Shown piece by piece: positions 62,880-64,000 of a stretch of DNA of 64,000 bases. The stretch is taken from positions 1 to 64,000 of the forward strand of contig JAKJHU010001085.1 of the NCBI GenBank assembly GCA_022316685.1, given 5' to 3'. The translations under genes and the position numbers were made by a program. Source of the stretch: Progne subis subis (lineage: Eukaryota; Chordata; Aves; Passeriformes; Hirundinidae). The notes under the pieces are model-generated. The model ran no database searches. It was not told the origin of the DNA and worked only from the letters and a program-made list of their open reading frames with translations. Within the stretch, counting starts at the first letter, position 1, and each line of letters opens with the position of its first letter.

Positions 62880-64000
62880 GCGGTGTGGTGAGCACAGCCG
62901 CGGCGGGACTGTCCCACAGCCACCAGCAGCCCGGCACGGCCAGCACAGCTCCCGGGCCCTGCCGGCACAGCTGCCTTGCCCAAGGATTCATCTGCGCTGA
63001 GCAGCCCCAGCACGGGCAGGGCCCTCTCGTGCCCAGCCGGGCACTGCCCAGGGCCAAAGCCCACGGCACCCTCAGCCCCAGCCTGCCTCACCGGCCCTGC
63101 GGCCTCAGCCGGGCTCTGGGCTGGCAGCAGCAGCTCCCTGTTCACTGCTGGGGCTGGCAGCCTTCAGCCTCTCCCTGCTGCCTCCTGTCAGTCTCTGCCT
63201 GTCCTCAAGCTCTTCAGGGCAGCTGTGGCAGAAGGGGAGGCTGTGGAATTGGTTCCAAGGCCTGGCAGAGCTGCAGGCCCGGAGCCCTCTGTGCTCCCTG
63301 CTGGCCCCCTCCATCCCCTCAGCCCCACCGTCCCCCCAGCAAAGCCCCGGCCCCCTTCAGTCTCTTCAGCCCCCCATAGTCCTCTCACCCCACTCAATCC
63401 CTTCTGACCCATCCCATCCCCTTAGAGCCACCACCCCCCTCAGCCTGTGCCACTTCCCTGTCACCTCAGTGCCACCATCGCCCTCTGCTCCCCCACAGCC
63501 CTCAGTCCCCCCAGCAGCTCAAGGTCACCGTCCCTGCAGCGTCAGCGCCTCCTCAGCCCCCTCAGCCCCCTCAGTGTCACCGTCCTTCAGCAGCTCCTCA
63601 GGACAGGGCCTGGGGCCAGCGGCAGCTCCCAGCGCTCCAGGGACACCCGGGGCTGGAACTGCTGCTCCGCCCGGCCCGGCCAACAGCTCGGACCCAGCAC
63701 AGGGACAGGGGACAGAGAGGGCACAGGGGAAAACAAGAGGTGAAACAGACAGCCGAGAGGGGACAGAGGTAAAAATGGCACCTAGACCTACACAGACATC
63801 AGTCTATCCGTGTGCATAAACTCACAGACCCACGCAGAGCATTGGCTTTGTGATGTCAGGGCTTGGTTGCCATGTGCTTGTGCTGACATCACAAGGTTGC
63901 CTTGGTGCACGGAAGGCCTCAGTGGTGTCAGAGCAGCTCTTGGGCTTGCTCAGTGCAGGAGCATCCTCCTGCTTGAGGCGTTTGTCAGCGGGCAGCTGCA
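62880..64000. other. GC-rich terminal region, no recognised gene
   Basis: C-rich, pyrimidine-biased DNA with CCCTCAG-type words (63300-63600) and several open frames without recognisable domains. Bases 63848-63894 contain a perfect 12-bp inverted repeat (TTGTGATGTCAG / CTGACATCACAA). It could be ERV leader or host intron; nothing decides. Confidence 0.3.

Overview
The window reads as vertebrate, and most likely songbird, nuclear DNA. It holds short intron-split C2H2 zinc-finger genes of avian type, broken MHC class II B exons with class II promoter boxes, and very dense LTR retroelements of several families. There are no bacterial operons, no tRNA or rRNA genes and no CRISPR. The species call is an inference; the repeat and gene content is read directly.

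Layout. Three copies (A, B, C) of one old gammaretrovirus-like provirus with a tRNA-Pro-like primer site lie at 1-4474 (+), 15911-about 23040 (-) and about 46210-53238 (+). Copies A and B, each with an adjoining CpG-rich block (4475-5226 and 15155-15910), form the arms of a large inverted repeat. The spacer holds a possible small gene (5647-6122) and a second decayed provirus (6418-15107). That provirus has gammaretrovirus-like gag-pro-pol and an unrelated-looking env. Intact zinc-finger genes abut the 5' LTR of copies B and C head to head (23547-24725 and 44454-45685). A third intact zinc-finger gene (54249-55426) abuts an inverted LTR fragment fused to the 3' end of copy C.

A young, nearly intact class III (ERV-L-like) provirus lies at 25213-35784. 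Its LTRs are almost identical, gag and pol are open, and pol keeps every catalytic residue I could check. Env is open except for one in-frame amber codon. The gag-pol junction carries a textbook -1 frameshift signal: GGGAAAC, a 6-nt spacer and a perfect 11-bp stem. Env has a duplicated surface module and a very large transmembrane subunit. The same transmembrane region occurs in the old gammaretrovirus-like element at 13.4-14.4 kb, so env has moved between retroviral classes. The provirus is flanked by 443-bp identical direct repeats of zinc-finger 3' flank instead of a short target duplication.

To the right, a unit made of zinc-finger 3' flank, GGACATGG-type minisatellite, MHC class II B pseudogene, zinc-finger fragment, ERV-L-like LTR and a minus-strand LTR with leader occurs twice in direct orientation (35785-41928 and 55430-61863). 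Both copies share the same frameshifts and stop, so the gene was broken before duplication. A solo LTR with a 6-bp target duplication (41929-42316) sits in only one copy. The right end has CCCAGT-rich minisatellite, one more LTR (62383-62879) and GC-rich DNA in which I recognise no gene.

The likely functional content is the three zinc-finger genes and possibly the young provirus. The rest is mostly retroelement and MHC debris shaped by repeated segmental duplication and inversion.
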